Notes: a model not told the origin generated them from the letters alone. A stretch of DNA of 64,000 nucleotides from Promicromonospora sp. Populi (GCF_041081105.1 NZ_CP163528.1:1798001-1862000), one strand, 5' to 3'; positions 50,439-59,663 are shown, counted from the stretch's first letter. Program-made: numbers and translations.

Positions 50439-51800
50439 TCAGCAGTGCACAAGGAACGGGCGGTCCTTGAACCTCCCGTCCAGGAATGCGATCACGCCGG
50501 GTGCGCCGGTCACCGCCGTCGTGACGTGCTCGCCGAGGTGCCACTCCCACCGGACCTCCGCCCCAGCGGCGCAGTACTCGTTCCGCAGCGCCCGGGCCTG
50601 GGCGGGTGCGACGATCTCGTCGAGCGTGCCGTGGAAGAGGTGGATCGGCACGTCCGGCGGGTTGGCCCCGAGCCGGTTCTCGTCGAGCCGAGCCTGCCAG
50701 GCGGGCGACTGCAGGGGGTTGGTCGTCGTGACCGAACCGATGTTCTGGAACGCGTACGCGAGCGTGGCGTCCACGCAGGCGTCTCGCAACCGCTCGAACG
50801 TCTCGCGCCCGCGCTCGTTGACGTAGGACTCCAGGTCCAGCTCGGGATAGGCGGCGTCGAGCCCCAACGCGGCGAACAGGAGGAAGCCGAAACCGACCTG
50901 TCCGTCGAGACCCTCGGCCACCTCGTTGAGGTCGGCAGGCACACCGCCCGCGGCGACGCCGACCAGGTCGAGCTCCGGCGCGTAGGTCGCCTGCAGCTCG
51001 CCCGCCCACATCGCTCCGCCGCCGCCCTGCGAGTAGCCGGAGAAGGCGACCTTGCCCCCGGCCTCCAGTCCGGCCTCGGGCAGGTTAGTGGCGGCACGCA
51101 CCATGTCGATGACAGCACGCCCCTCCGACTGCCCGACGACGTAGGTGTGCACACCCAGCGTCCCCAGGCCCTCATAGTCGGTGACGACCACTGCCCAGCC
51201 CTTAAGGAGCATCGGCTCGATCAGCGGCCGCTCGTAGTCGAGCCAGCGCGACGGCGCACAGGAGTCGCCGATGCCGCGCGTCCCGCTCGCGACCGACACG
51301 ATCGGCCGCGGACCCTCCCCGCGCCACGCCGTGTTCGGCACGAGCACCCGCCCGGTCACCGCGACGTCCTGCCCGGTCGCGTTCGTCGAGTGGTACATGA
51401 GCAGGTAGTTGCGGGCACTCAGCTGCCGGGGCTCCTCGCGCCAGCGGACCACCTCGCCGTCCGCGCCGTCGGGGAGCGGGGCCGGTGGGGTGTAGAAGGC
51501 GTCATCGGCCAGCGCGGCGGCCGATTCGGTCGACGGCCCGAGCTTCGACACGTCCGGCATGTCGGGTCGGGTCTCGGTCGTCGCGAGTCGGGCCTCGGTC
51601 CTGGCAGCTCCGGTCTCGGTTGCGGCGGGGACAACCGGCGCGGCGTCTGCCGCAGCGGCCGGGCCCACGCCTGCCCCCAGCAGCGCGAGCGCGGCCACGG
51701 TCGCGACGGCGGAGGCGGTCCAGCGCCCCCGGGGCCGACGAGGGCTGGGTATCGGGGGCGGGGAAGTGGGCAGGGCGTGCGAGTCGGTGACGATCGGCAT
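50439..51800 (-). CDS. Secreted lipase/esterase (secretory lipase family), copy 2
   Basis: 453 aa, ATG with GAGGAGATCCG upstream, the same leader as copy 1. Signal region RWTASAVATVAALALLGAGV to AAAADA, linker, then the hydrolase body with FSGYSQGGGGAMWAGELQ, FHGTLDEIVAP and WEWHLGEHVT. The arrangement matches copy 1 along its whole length; the linkers differ most. Tandem duplication is evident. Confidence 0.9.
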   Translation of the reverse strand: MPIVTDSHALPTSPPPIPSPRRPRGRWTASAVATVAALALLGAGVGPAAAADAAPVVPAATETGAARTEARLATTETRPDMPDVSKLGPSTESAAALADDAFYTPPAPLPDGADGEVVRWREEPRQLSARNYLLMYHSTNATGQDVAVTGRVLVPNTAWRGEGPRPIVSVASGTRGIGDSCAPSRWLDYERPLIEPMLLKGWAVVVTDYEGLGTLGVHTYVVGQSEGRAVIDMVRAATNLPEAGLEAGGKVAFSGYSQGGGGAMWAGELQATYAPELDLVGVAAGGVPADLNEVAEGLDGQVGFGFLLFAALGLDAAYPELDLESYVNERGRETFERLRDACVDATLAYAFQNIGSVTTTNPLQSPAWQARLDENRLGANPPDVPIHLFHGTLDEIVAPAQARALRNEYCAAGAEVRWEWHLGEHVTTAVTGAPGVIAFLDGRFKDRPFLVHC

Positions 51801-51927
51801 CGGATCTCCTCGTTGAGGTCCTCGAACACTCAGCGCTGAGTGCCCGTGCCCGCGAACGGGCCCCTACTGACTCGCTCAACAATAGCACCGAGCCGGGGAT
51901 TTCACCCGACGGCTGCGCACAATCTTT

Positions 51928-52004
51928 GAGACCTAAGTTGCTTCGCTCTGAGGCGGCTCAATGCGAAGCAACTTAGGTCTCGAAGAGAAGCGACTCTCGC
52001 TTCT
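51928..52004. terminator. Two inverted repeats between the lipase promoter and the DUF6580 gene
   Basis: 18-bp perfect arms (51928-51945 and 51964-51981) enclose an 18-nt loop; a second hairpin follows (AGAAGCGA 51986-51993, TCGCTTCT 51997-52004, loop CTC). They lie just after the DUF6580 gene on the minus strand and probably terminate it. The large first palindrome resembles in style the one at 14643-14776. Confidence 0.5.
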
Positions 52005-52007
52005 GGA

Positions 52008-52661
52008 CTAGGCCTGGAGGGCGGGCAGCGGGGAACGCGCTTCGGCGCGCTCCACCAAGGTGGCGACGGCGGCCGCTAGCGGCACCAGCACCAGGTTGCC
52101 CAGCAGCATGGTGCGGAGGAACGGCAGGCCCGCGACGTAGCTCGCGAGCAGCCCGTCCAGGGTTGCCGGATACATCCCGTCCAGCAGCCAGACACCGAAG
52201 TTGGTCCAGGCGAAGAACCACAGCGAGCCGCCCACCCCCACGCCGAGCGCGGCGGCGTAGCGGCCGGGCCCCTTCAGGCGCCGGGCGAGGATCGCACCGA
52301 CCCCCACCACCGCCCAGGCCGACCAGGTGAACCACATGATCTGGGTGTTGCCGATCAGGGCATCGCTCACGGCGACCACCACGAACGGCACCACGGCCGC
52401 CCAGCGGTTGCGCAGCAGCAGCACCGCGAGGAACGTCGCCGCCGTCGCGATCTCCAGGTTCGGCGGCGCGCCCAGCCCCGGGGCGACCAGCCGCCAGACC
52501 ACCGCGGCGGACAGGACCAGCACCACGATCGCCGGACGCCACCAACGGCGGGCCAGCTCCCGAACGGTCAGGTCGCGGGCGTTCTGGGCGCGGGCGTTAA
52601 GGGCCCGAGCGTTCTGGTCGCGCCGACCCGACGCAGGCGTCAGTAGGTGTCGATCGTCCAT
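52008..52661 (-). CDS. DUF6580 family membrane protein
   Basis: 217 aa, ATG with AGGAGA upstream, overlapping the DUF4430-like gene by 22 nt. N-terminus has the short repeat ALNARAQNARDL. Six hydrophobic helices include VVAVSDALIGNTQIMWFTWS and FFAWTNFGVWLLDGMYPATL, typical of DUF6580. The family resembles the substrate-binding (S) subunits of ECF vitamin transporters. With the lipoprotein encoded upstream it may form an uptake system for a small cofactor (inference). Confidence 0.8.
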   Translation of the reverse strand: MDDRHLLTPASGRRDQNARALNARAQNARDLTVRELARRWWRPAIVVLVLSAAVVWRLVAPGLGAPPNLEIATAATFLAVLLLRNRWAAVVPFVVVAVSDALIGNTQIMWFTWSAWAVVGVGAILARRLKGPGRYAAALGVGVGGSLWFFAWTNFGVWLLDGMYPATLDGLLASYVAGLPFLRTMLLGNLVLVPLAAAVATLVERAEARSPLPALQA

Positions 52662-53089
52662 GTGATCTCCTGACCGTCCTCGGTCTCCAGCGATCCCGCC
52701 CCGACCTGCGCGAGCTCACCGTCCACGGACAGCGACCAGAACTCGCTCTTGGAGTCGTCCGCCGCACGACCGCCGATTGCGGTCACAAACGCGCTCTCAC
52801 CCTCACCCGAGACCTCGGCGGACAGATCCGCCTCCAGCAGGAGCTCCAGGGCCGTGGCGCCGGTACGCCCCGGGTAGGCGAACGTGTCGGCCGCGCCTGT
52901 CGGCGACGCAGTGTCGGACGGCGAAGCAGTGCCCGACGGCGACGCTGCGTCCGACGGCACGCTCACGGTCGCCGGGACGATTCCCTCGGGCTCCTCGGTG
53001 CCACCACAGGCCGCGAGCAGGCCGGTCACGAGAAGGGCGGCAGCCGCCGTGCGGGCAGCCCGCAACGGGCGGTCCAGATACGTGTTCAC
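52640..53089 (-). CDS. DUF4430-like lipoprotein
   Basis: 149 aa, GTG start. Lipoprotein signal LLVTGLLAAC, then a Ser/Thr/Pro/Ala spacer with SPSGTASPSD repeats, then a C-terminal domain with TGATALELLLEADLSAEVSG, FVTAIGGRAAD, EFWSLSVDGE and DGQEITWTIDTY, matching DUF4430/transcobalamin-like domains. Such domains bind corrinoids in intrinsic-factor relatives. A TACACT box 7 nt before the GTG and absence of a Shine-Dalgarno indicate a leaderless transcript covering the next gene. Confidence 0.78.
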   Translation of the reverse strand: MNTYLDRPLRAARTAAAALLVTGLLAACGGTEEPEGIVPATVSVPSDAASPSGTASPSDTASPTGAADTFAYPGRTGATALELLLEADLSAEVSGEGESAFVTAIGGRAADDSKSEFWSLSVDGELAQVGAGSLETEDGQEITWTIDTY

Positions 53090-53096
53090 GCTGGCG

Positions 53097-53102
53097 AGTG
53101 TA
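53097..53102 (-). promoter_or_regulatory. Candidate leaderless -10 element of the DUF4430-like gene
   Basis: TACACT on the minus strand ends 7 nt before the GTG at 53089; no Shine-Dalgarno. The same hexamer and spacing occur before the PknL-like kinase. Confidence 0.5.
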
Positions 53103-53167
53103 GGTCGGCGGACGCCGCACGGCGCCTCCGTCTCACCCGTCCGGGTCAGATTTCGATCCCGTCCGGG

Positions 53168-55291
53168 TCAGATGTCGATCCGGGACCGGTCCAGCTCGTT
53201 CGCGCTCGCGATGAGGAACTCCTTGCGGGGCGCCACGTCGGTGCCCATGAGCAGCTCGAACGCGCGCTCGGCCGCCTCGGCGTGCTCCGCCGTGACGCGG
53301 CGCAGCGTGCGGTGCCGCGGGTCCATGGTGGTCTCCGCGAGCTGGTCGGCGTCCATCTCGCCCAGACCCTTGTAGCGCTGGATGTCGGGCTTGTAGCGCC
53401 GTCCGGCCTTGTCGAGCTTCTTGAGCGTGACGTTCAGCTCCGCCTCGGAGTACGTGTAGATGTACTCGTTCTTGCGGCGGCCGTTGCCGATCACCTCGAC
53501 CCGGTGCAGCGGCGGCACCGCGGCGAACACGCGCCCGGCCTCCACCATCGGCTTCATGTACCGGTAGAAGAGGGTCAGCAGGAGCGTGCGGATGTGCGCG
53601 CCGTCCACGTCGGCGTCGGTCATCATGATGATCCTGCCGTAGCGCGCGGCCTCGACGTCGAAGGACCGGCCCGAACCGGCGCCGAGCACCTGGATGATCG
53701 CCGCGCACTCCGCGTTGCGGAGCATGTCGCTGATCGACGCCTTCTGGACGTTGAGGATCTTGCCGCGGATCGGCAGCAGCGCCTGGAAGTCACTGGAGCG
53801 AGCGAGCTTGGCGGTACCGAGCGCGCTGTCCCCCTCGACGATGAACAGCTCGGTGCGGTCCACGTCGTTCGAGCGGCAGTCGGCCAGCTTGGCGGGCAGC
53901 GACGACGTCTCCAGCGCGTTCTTGCGGCGCGAGATCTCCTTCTGCTTGCGGGCCGTGATGCGCGCGCGCATCTCGGCGACGATCTTGTCGAGCAGCAGCG
54001 AGGCCTGCGTCTTCTCGTCCCGCTTCGCGGACGTCAGGCGCGCCTGGATCTCCTTCTCGACCACCGCGGAGACGATCTGGCGGACCGGGCCGGTGCCCAG
54101 CACCTCCTTGGTCTGCCCCTCGAACTGCGGCTCGGACAGGCGCACGGTGACGACGGCCGTGAGGCCGGCCAGGACGTCGTCCTTCTCGATGCGCTCGGCG
54201 CCGTCCTTCGTGGAGACCTTGAGCTTGCGCGCGTTGGTCTCCACCCCCTTGCGGATCACCTTGAGCAGACCCTGCTCGAAGCCCGCCAGGTGCGTGCCGC
54301 CCTTGGGCGTCGAGATGATGTTGACGAACGAGCGCACCTCGGTGTCGTAGCCCGTCCCCCAGCGCAGAGCGATGTCCACCTCGCACTCGCGCTCCACCTC
54401 GCGCGGCGACATGTGGCCGCGCTCGTCCAGCACCGGGACGGTCTCCTTGAAGGCGCCGGCACCCTGGAGCACCCAGGTCGCCGTGACCGGCGCGTCGGGT
54501 GCCAGGAACTCCACGAAGTCGGCGGCACCACCGGTGTGCTGGAAGACCTCCTCGTGCGGCCCGTCCTCGCCGGGCGTGCCCGGCAGCCCGCGCTCGTCCC
54601 GCACCAGGATCTCGAGGCCCGGCACCAGGAACGTGGTCTGCCGGACCCTCGTGACCAGCTCGTCGTAGCTGAACACCGCGGACTTCGGGAAGATCTGCCG
54701 GTCGGCCCAGTAGCGCACACGCGTACCGGTGCGGCCACGCGCCACCTTGCCAACCACGGCCAGCTCGGAGTGGTCGACGAACGGCTGGAAGGCCACGTCC
54801 GGGTTGGGGCCTGCCGCCGTGTCGGCGAACGTGCCCGGCTCGCCCCGGTGAAAGGTCATGCGGTACGTCTTGCCGCCGCGGTCCACCTCGACGTCGAGGC
54901 GCGCGGACAGGGCGTTCACCACGGAGGCGCCGACGCCGTGCAGGCCGCCGGACGCCTGGTAGGAACCGCCGCCGAACTTACCGCCCGCGTGCAGCTTGGT
55001 GTAGACCACCTCGACGCCGCTCAGGCCCGTCTTGGGCTCGATGTCGACCGGGATGCCGCGCCCGTCGTCCGTCACCGTCACCGACGTGTCGGCGTGCAGG
55101 ACTATGCCGATCTTGGTGGCGTGGCCGCCCAGGGCCTCGTCGACGGAGTTGTCGATGACTTCCCAGAGGCAGTGCATCAGGCCACGGGAGTCGGTGGTCC
55201 CGATGTACATGCCGGGACGCTTACGGACCGCCTCGAGACCCTCGAGGACGGACAGGTGGCGAGCGGTGTACGACTCGGACGTTGCGGTCAC
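53168..55291 (-). CDS. parE: DNA topoisomerase IV subunit B (ParE/GyrB type)
   Basis: 707 aa. GHKL ATPase: LWEVIDNSVDEALGGHATKI, VTDDGRGIPVDIEPKTG, GASVVNALSARLDVEV. TOPRIM: LFIVEGDSALGTAKLA and MMTDADVDGAHIRTLLLTLF. C-terminal LIASANELDRSRIDI. Type II topoisomerase B subunit that hydrolyses ATP during DNA strand passage. The partner A subunit is not in the window. Proximity to sigA and separation from any gyrA support ParE over GyrB, but the families are close. The GTG has a TACGCT box 6 nt upstream and no Shine-Dalgarno, so it is probably leaderless. Confidence 0.92.
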   Translation of the reverse strand: MTATSESYTARHLSVLEGLEAVRKRPGMYIGTTDSRGLMHCLWEVIDNSVDEALGGHATKIGIVLHADTSVTVTDDGRGIPVDIEPKTGLSGVEVVYTKLHAGGKFGGGSYQASGGLHGVGASVVNALSARLDVEVDRGGKTYRMTFHRGEPGTFADTAAGPNPDVAFQPFVDHSELAVVGKVARGRTGTRVRYWADRQIFPKSAVFSYDELVTRVRQTTFLVPGLEILVRDERGLPGTPGEDGPHEEVFQHTGGAADFVEFLAPDAPVTATWVLQGAGAFKETVPVLDERGHMSPREVERECEVDIALRWGTGYDTEVRSFVNIISTPKGGTHLAGFEQGLLKVIRKGVETNARKLKVSTKDGAERIEKDDVLAGLTAVVTVRLSEPQFEGQTKEVLGTGPVRQIVSAVVEKEIQARLTSAKRDEKTQASLLLDKIVAEMRARITARKQKEISRRKNALETSSLPAKLADCRSNDVDRTELFIVEGDSALGTAKLARSSDFQALLPIRGKILNVQKASISDMLRNAECAAIIQVLGAGSGRSFDVEAARYGRIIMMTDADVDGAHIRTLLLTLFYRYMKPMVEAGRVFAAVPPLHRVEVIGNGRRKNEYIYTYSEAELNVTLKKLDKAGRRYKPDIQRYKGLGEMDADQLAETTMDPRHRTLRRVTAEHAEAAERAFELLMGTDVAPRKEFLIASANELDRSRIDI

Positions 55292-55297
55292 GGCGAC

Positions 55298-55303
55298 AGC
55301 GTA
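55298..55303 (-). promoter_or_regulatory. Candidate leaderless -10 element of parE
   Basis: TACGCT on the minus strand ends 6 nt before GTG 55291. The same hexamer with the same spacing precedes the Rv2175c-like gene. Confidence 0.5.
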
Positions 55304-55515
55304 GACGAGGAGTCCGACAACGCAGGTGAGGCTCCCCGTGAGGTGCCTGACAACGGTCCCGCACAGGCTCTCGAATTCACCCTATGACGGAAATTACCCT
55401 TTCAGCGCAATTGGGGGCAGATGGGGCCCGTAACTGTGAGGCACGCCGCTATGCTCGCAGCGAACCGGCCACCCGGGCTGGCATGAACCGCGCGAGCGAA
55501 TGGTTGGATGGAGAC

Positions 55516-55722
55516 GTGACGACCTTGACGACCGAACCGCTCACCGCCCTCGACCGCTGCGACCGTTGCGGTGCCCAGGCCTACGTGCGTGTCGTTCTGC
55601 CCGTGGGCGAGCTGCTCTTCTGCGGCCACCACGCTCGCGCACACGCTGCCGCCTACGTGGACATCGCCACCCATGTCCAGGACGAGACCGACCGGCTCCA
55701 CGCGGAGCACGGCCAGGCCTGA
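55516..55722 (+). CDS. DUF7455 small zinc-ribbon-like protein
   Basis: 68 aa, GTG with GGATGGAG upstream. RCDRCGAQAYVRVVLPVGE, then LLFCGHHARAH: CxxC and CxHH could bind one zinc. The family is widespread in actinobacteria next to the sigma factor/topoisomerase genes. Role unknown. The frame is open upstream but without coding character. Confidence 0.88.
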   Translation: MTTLTTEPLTALDRCDRCGAQAYVRVVLPVGELLFCGHHARAHAAAYVDIATHVQDETDRLHAEHGQA

Positions 55723-55754
55723 GTCCTCAGCCGGAAAACCCACCAGACCCTGAC

Positions 55755-55800
55755 GACTGCGGCGGTGGTTCACCTCACGAGGTGAACCACCGCCGCAGTC
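55755..55800. terminator. Perfect 22-bp hairpin after the DUF7455 gene
   Basis: Arms 55755-55776 and 55779-55800 are perfectly complementary, with a 2-nt loop centre (effectively a 4-nt loop). Located between convergent DUF7455 and sigA genes. Very stable stem; likely a terminator for the rightward gene. Confidence 0.7.
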
Positions 55801-55829
55801 ATGCCCGGTGTCTGCCGTCCACATGACGG

Positions 55830-55872
55830 CGCCGGGCGAGTGAGCTTCCTCAAGAAGTTCACTCGCCCGGCG
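55830..55872. terminator. 19-bp hairpin after sigA
   Basis: Arms 55830-55848 and 55854-55872 match at 18 of 19 positions with a CTCAA loop, 25 bp beyond the sigA stop. Together with the hairpin at 55755-55800 it insulates the two convergent genes. Confidence 0.7.
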
Positions 55873-55896
55873 TAGGCGTCGGTCTCCGACCAAGAA

Positions 55897-57609
55897 CTAG
55901 TCGAGGTAGTCGCGCAGCACCTGCGAACGCGAGGGGTGGCGCAGCTTCGACATCGTCTTGGACTCGATCTGGCGGATGCGCTCACGCGTCACGCCGTAGA
56001 CCTTGCCGATCTCGTCGAGCGTCTTGGGCTGGCCGTCCTGCAGGCCGAACCGCATGGAGACCACGCCGGCCTCACGCTCCGAGAGGGTGTCGAGGACCTG
56101 GTGCAGCTGCTCCTGCAGGAGCGTGAACGACACGGCGTCCGCCGGGACGACGGCCTCGGAGTCCTCGATGAGGTCACCGAACTCGCTGTCGCCGTCCTCG
56201 CCGAGCGGGGTGCTCAGCGAGATGGGCTCGCGACCGTACTTCTGGACCTCGACCACCTTCTCGGGGGTCATGTCCAGCTCCTTGGCCAGCTCCTCCGGCG
56301 TGGGCTCGCGGCCCAGGTCCTGGAGCATCTGGCGCTGCACGCGGGCCAGCTTGTTGATGACCTCGACCATGTGCACCGGGATACGGATGGTGCGGGCCTG
56401 GTCGGCCATGGCACGCGTGATCGCCTGCCGGATCCACCAGGTGGCGTACGTCGAGAACTTGTAGCCCTTGGTGTAGTCGAACTTCTCGACCGCACGGATC
56501 AGACCGAGGTTGCCCTCCTGGATCAGGTCCAGGAACAGCATGCCGCGGCCCGTGTAGCGCTTGGCCAGCGACACCACGAGGCGGAGGTTGGCCTCCAGCA
56601 GGTGGTTCTTGGCCCGCTTGCCGTCGTGCGCGATCCACTTGAGGTCGCGCTCGAACCGGCGCTGGTCCTTGTCGTCCCGGTTGAACTCCGTGGTGGCGAG
56701 ACGCTCCTCCGCGAACAGGCCGGCCTCGATGCGCTTCGCGAGCTCGACCTCCTGCTCCGCGTTCAGCAGCGCGACCTTGCCGATCTGCTTCAGGTAGTCC
56801 TTGACCGGGTCCGCCGTGGCGCCCGCGGTCACGACCTGCTGCGCGGGCTGGTCGTCGTCGTCCTTGTCGGAGACGACGAAGCCAGCGCTCTCGTCGGCTT
56901 CCTTCGCGGCCTTGCCACCGCGGCCACGGGTCGCCTTGGTGACGATCTCGGGACCGGAGTCGGCCTCTTCCTCGGGCTCCTCGACGGCGACGCCGTCGGG
57001 CTCGATGTTGTCGTACTTCGACTTGCCCCGGGCGGCGGGCTTCTTGGCGGCGGTCTTCGCCGCGGGCTTCTTCCGCGCGCTCACGGCCGGCTCGTCGCCG
57101 TCCTCGATCTCGACATCGACCTCGAGATCGGCGAGGTCGATGTCGTCGACCTCGTCGACGTCCTTCTCGGCTTCCTTCGGCTTCGCGGTGCCACGCGCCG
57201 GGGCCTTCTTGGCGGCGGGTGCCTTCGCGGCGGTCGTCGAGCGGGTGCGCCGGGCGGGCTTCGCGGAGGCGTCGGCCTCGCCGTCGGCGGGGGCCTTCGC
57301 AGCGACAGCGGTGGAGCGGGTGGCCGCGGCGGCGGCCACCTTGGTCACGGTGGGCAGACCGACCTGGACACCGGCGTTGGCCAGCGCACGCAGCACCGCC
57401 TTGAGCCGCTTGGCGTCACCGACCTCCGCGGTCTCGCATGCACGCCGGAAGTTCTCGGCGTCGACCGAGCCGTCGGCGGCGCCGCGAGCCAGGAGCTCCT
57501 GCAGGGCAGGATGCTCGAACTCACGGGGCAGGTTGTCGCGTGCAGGGACAGGAACAGTGTCCTGGGGGGTCTTCAGCGGAGTGGGCGCCACAAACCGACC
57601 TTTCGGCAT
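55897..57609 (-). CDS. sigA: Principal RNA polymerase sigma factor (SigA/HrdB type)
   Basis: 570 aa from ATG 57609. N-terminal ~65 residues are conserved ([20 protein letters not shown]), then a long Ala/Lys/Pro-rich and acidic region (residues ~90-250). Regions 1.2-4 follow: [80 protein letters not shown], and region 4 [20 protein letters not shown]. Start is uncertain: GTG 57591 has AAAGG before it; ATG 57672 would begin upstream of the conserved part. A TACAAT box at 57677-57682 gives a leader of about 60 nt for ATG 57609. Confidence 0.95.
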   Translation of the reverse strand: MPKGRFVAPTPLKTPQDTVPVPARDNLPREFEHPALQELLARGAADGSVDAENFRRACETAEVGDAKRLKAVLRALANAGVQVGLPTVTKVAAAAATRSTAVAAKAPADGEADASAKPARRTRSTTAAKAPAAKKAPARGTAKPKEAEKDVDEVDDIDLADLEVDVEIEDGDEPAVSARKKPAAKTAAKKPAARGKSKYDNIEPDGVAVEEPEEEADSGPEIVTKATRGRGGKAAKEADESAGFVVSDKDDDDQPAQQVVTAGATADPVKDYLKQIGKVALLNAEQEVELAKRIEAGLFAEERLATTEFNRDDKDQRRFERDLKWIAHDGKRAKNHLLEANLRLVVSLAKRYTGRGMLFLDLIQEGNLGLIRAVEKFDYTKGYKFSTYATWWIRQAITRAMADQARTIRIPVHMVEVINKLARVQRQMLQDLGREPTPEELAKELDMTPEKVVEVQKYGREPISLSTPLGEDGDSEFGDLIEDSEAVVPADAVSFTLLQEQLHQVLDTLSEREAGVVSMRFGLQDGQPKTLDEIGKVYGVTRERIRQIESKTMSKLRHPSRSQVLRDYLD

Positions 57610-57676
57610 TCGAGGGGGCGGTGTACCGCCGGCGGGGCCGTCACTGGACCTTCTTCTTCCACCGGCGAACATATAT

Positions 57677-57682
57677 ATTGTA
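57677..57682 (-). promoter_or_regulatory. -10 element of sigA
   Basis: TACAAT on the minus strand within an AT-rich patch (TACAATATATAT) that is striking in this GC-rich DNA. No TTGACA-like -35 at the expected distance. Confidence 0.6.
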
Positions 57683-57889
57683 CCGTCGGCCTACCTGTAC
57701 ACCGCGACGGACGCGGTGATATGGGCAAAGTCAGTGCGAAGTCACGTCGAGCGGGGCTGCCCCGCAGTCACTAGATCTTGCGTGCACGAATTTCGCGTGC
57801 CAAGAGTCAACGAGCGAGACGGCCCGACCATTCCCGGATCGGCTGATCCGGACGTCGGCCCCGGGTTTCCGCCTGTCCGGCTCCGTCGC

Positions 57890-58255
57890 TCAGACCTTGA
57901 CGGCCAGCACCGGGCAGGGCGCCTCGACGAGGATCCGCTGCGCACCGGCCCCCAGGATCAGCTTGCCGACAGGGCTGCGCTTGCGCAGACCGATCACTAT
58001 CAGCTCGGCGCCAGCGTTCGTCGCGGCCCGGATCAGGTCCTCGGCGAGGTCGCCGGTGCCCGGCTCGATCCGTACGTCGATCTCGCCGGCCAGCTGGCTG
58101 ACCAGCTCCTCGCCCTCCGCCTGGCACTCCTCGGCGGGTCGCTTCCCGTTGGTGACGACCACGAGCGGGACCTCGCGCTCCCTGGCCTCGGCGACAGCGG
58201 TGCTGAGGGCCTCCTGGCCCTCGGGCGTGGCGAAGTGGCCCACGACGATCGTCAT
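57890..58255 (-). CDS. Universal stress protein (UspA family)
   Basis: 121 aa. TIVVGHFATPEGQEALSTAV at the start and ELIVIGLRKRSPVGKLILGA, then QRILVEAPCPVLAVKV at the end carry the ATP-binding region of UspA. Slightly short for the family. A TAGCGT box ends 8 nt before the ATG, with no Shine-Dalgarno, so it is probably leaderless. The frame continues upstream for 18 codons without family features. Confidence 0.9.
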   Translation of the reverse strand: MTIVVGHFATPEGQEALSTAVAEAREREVPLVVVTNGKRPAEECQAEGEELVSQLAGEIDVRIEPGTGDLAEDLIRAATNAGAELIVIGLRKRSPVGKLILGAGAQRILVEAPCPVLAVKV

Positions 58256-58263
58256 GTCTGACG

Positions 58264-58269
58264 ACGCTA
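58264..58269 (-). promoter_or_regulatory. Candidate leaderless -10 element of the usp gene
   Basis: TAGCGT on the minus strand, 8 nt before ATG 58255; no Shine-Dalgarno. Confidence 0.4.
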
Positions 58270-58325
58270 CCCCACGCCCGACCCCACTCCGTCCCGCACA
58301 CGGCCGCACACGGCCGTGCCGCCCC

Positions 58326-59663
58326 TCACACGGCAGCCGCCTCCTTGGGTTCCGGCTCCCCGTGGAACGAGACCTGCTCCCGCCGCGCCCAGCCCGGCGG
58401 CACTCCCCCGACGATCGCGCCGCGCAGCAGGAGGGCGAGCCGGTAGTCGGGCTCCACCCCGAGCGCGTCCGACACCCGCTCGGCAGCCAGCCCGCCGTCG
58501 CCGTGCCACCACGCGAGGAGCGCCAGCAGCAGGTAGGCCGGTGCCCGTCGGTTGCGTGGCACGTGCACGACGACGGCCTCCAGCACCCGGCGAGCCGCCC
58601 GGGTGAGCTCCTCGTCGGGCGGCACGCCCTGTTCCGGGTCGATGATCCGCGCCATCACGGCCCCCGTGGCCGCATCCGTGTCGCCGTCCACCTCGCGCCG
58701 CGCGGTGCGCAACGCCGTCTCCTCGGTGCCCGGGGCCAGGCTGAGCAGGACGGCGTCCCGCACGGGCGTGTCCGCGAGCGCAGCGCCGATCTTGCCGAGG
58801 TCTACCGGGGAAAGTGCCGGGGAGAGCACGGTGGGCTGCCCGGGGCGGACCCCTGCCGCGAGGCGCACCGCCGAGCGCCACAGGCCCAGGCTCTCGGCGC
58901 CCCATTCCGCGAGCGCCCGGTCGGCACGCTCCGCCTGGGTGGCGGTGCTGGTCCGCGCCCCGGCGTCGACGGGCCCGCCGCCGCCCGGGCACCTGGCCGC
59001 GTTCTTCAGGCGCCGGCAGGTCTCGCTCCAGCGGGCCGCTGCCCGCCGCGCCTGGGTGCGGGCCACCTCGGGCGCGGGTCGCAGGGCGTACCGCTCCTCG
59101 CGGGTGCCGGCCACGGTGCGGCCCTCCAGCACCATGTGTGCGGCGACTCGGCTGCCCTTGAGAGCGCCCAGCGGCCTGCCCTCTGCCGGGCAGCACATCG
59201 GGTCGGCGCAGTCGAGCGCGCGGAACCCCGTGGGTGCCACGAGCCATGCCTCGGTCCCGGGCAGCCGGCGTTCGAGCCGGGCCCGCAGGAGCTCAACGGC
59301 GCGCCGCGCGATGCCCGACGGCGCGGTCGGGTCCGTGGCCGTGTAGAGCACCACCACCGCGCGGTCCGCGCCGTCGGCGACCACGTGGTCCGTCAGCCAG
59401 CGGGCGGTGGCCGCGCCGTCGGGCCCGTCCGGCTCGTCGGGCTGGCGCAGGCGGAGATCGTCGAGGTCGACCCGCGCCACGAGCCCTACCCGTTGGCGTG
59501 GCCCGGTCAGGCTGACGGCCACGACGGACTCGGCGGGCTCGAAGCCGAGCCGGTACGGGATGTAGGCGAGCAGGTCCTCCGGTCCGGCGACGCGGACCAC
59601 CGTGGCGTTCGGCGCCGCCGATCGGCGGCGGGGGTGCTGGGAGGTGATGTCCTTGGGGTTCAT
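58326..59663 (-). CDS. DUF4192 domain-containing protein
   Basis: 445 aa from ATG 59663. DUF4192 pattern: VRVAGPEDLLAYIPYRLGFE, PAESVVAVSLTGPRQRVGLV, then VLLSLAPGTEETALRTAR and the C-terminal APAYLLLALLAWWHGDGGLA, AERVSDALGVEPDYRLALLL. Soluble, function unknown; the family is almost confined to actinobacteria. The frame stays open rightward through the tandem repeat to 59870, but that part is repeat-coded and non-conserved. Confidence 0.9.
   Translation of the reverse strand: MNPKDITSQHPRRRSAAPNATVVRVAGPEDLLAYIPYRLGFEPAESVVAVSLTGPRQRVGLVARVDLDDLRLRQPDEPDGPDGAATARWLTDHVVADGADRAVVVLYTATDPTAPSGIARRAVELLRARLERRLPGTEAWLVAPTGFRALDCADPMCCPAEGRPLGALKGSRVAAHMVLEGRTVAGTREERYALRPAPEVARTQARRAAARWSETCRRLKNAARCPGGGGPVDAGARTSTATQAERADRALAEWGAESLGLWRSAVRLAAGVRPGQPTVLSPALSPVDLGKIGAALADTPVRDAVLLSLAPGTEETALRTARREVDGDTDAATGAVMARIIDPEQGVPPDEELTRAARRVLEAVVVHVPRNRRAPAYLLLALLAWWHGDGGLAAERVSDALGVEPDYRLALLLRGAIVGGVPPGWARREQVSFHGEPEPKEAAAV

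Noticed and set aside
53282..55387. 701-codon plus-strand frame opposite parE
   Set aside because: Shadow frame with Arg/Leu/Val/His bias; parE motifs are unambiguous on the minus strand.
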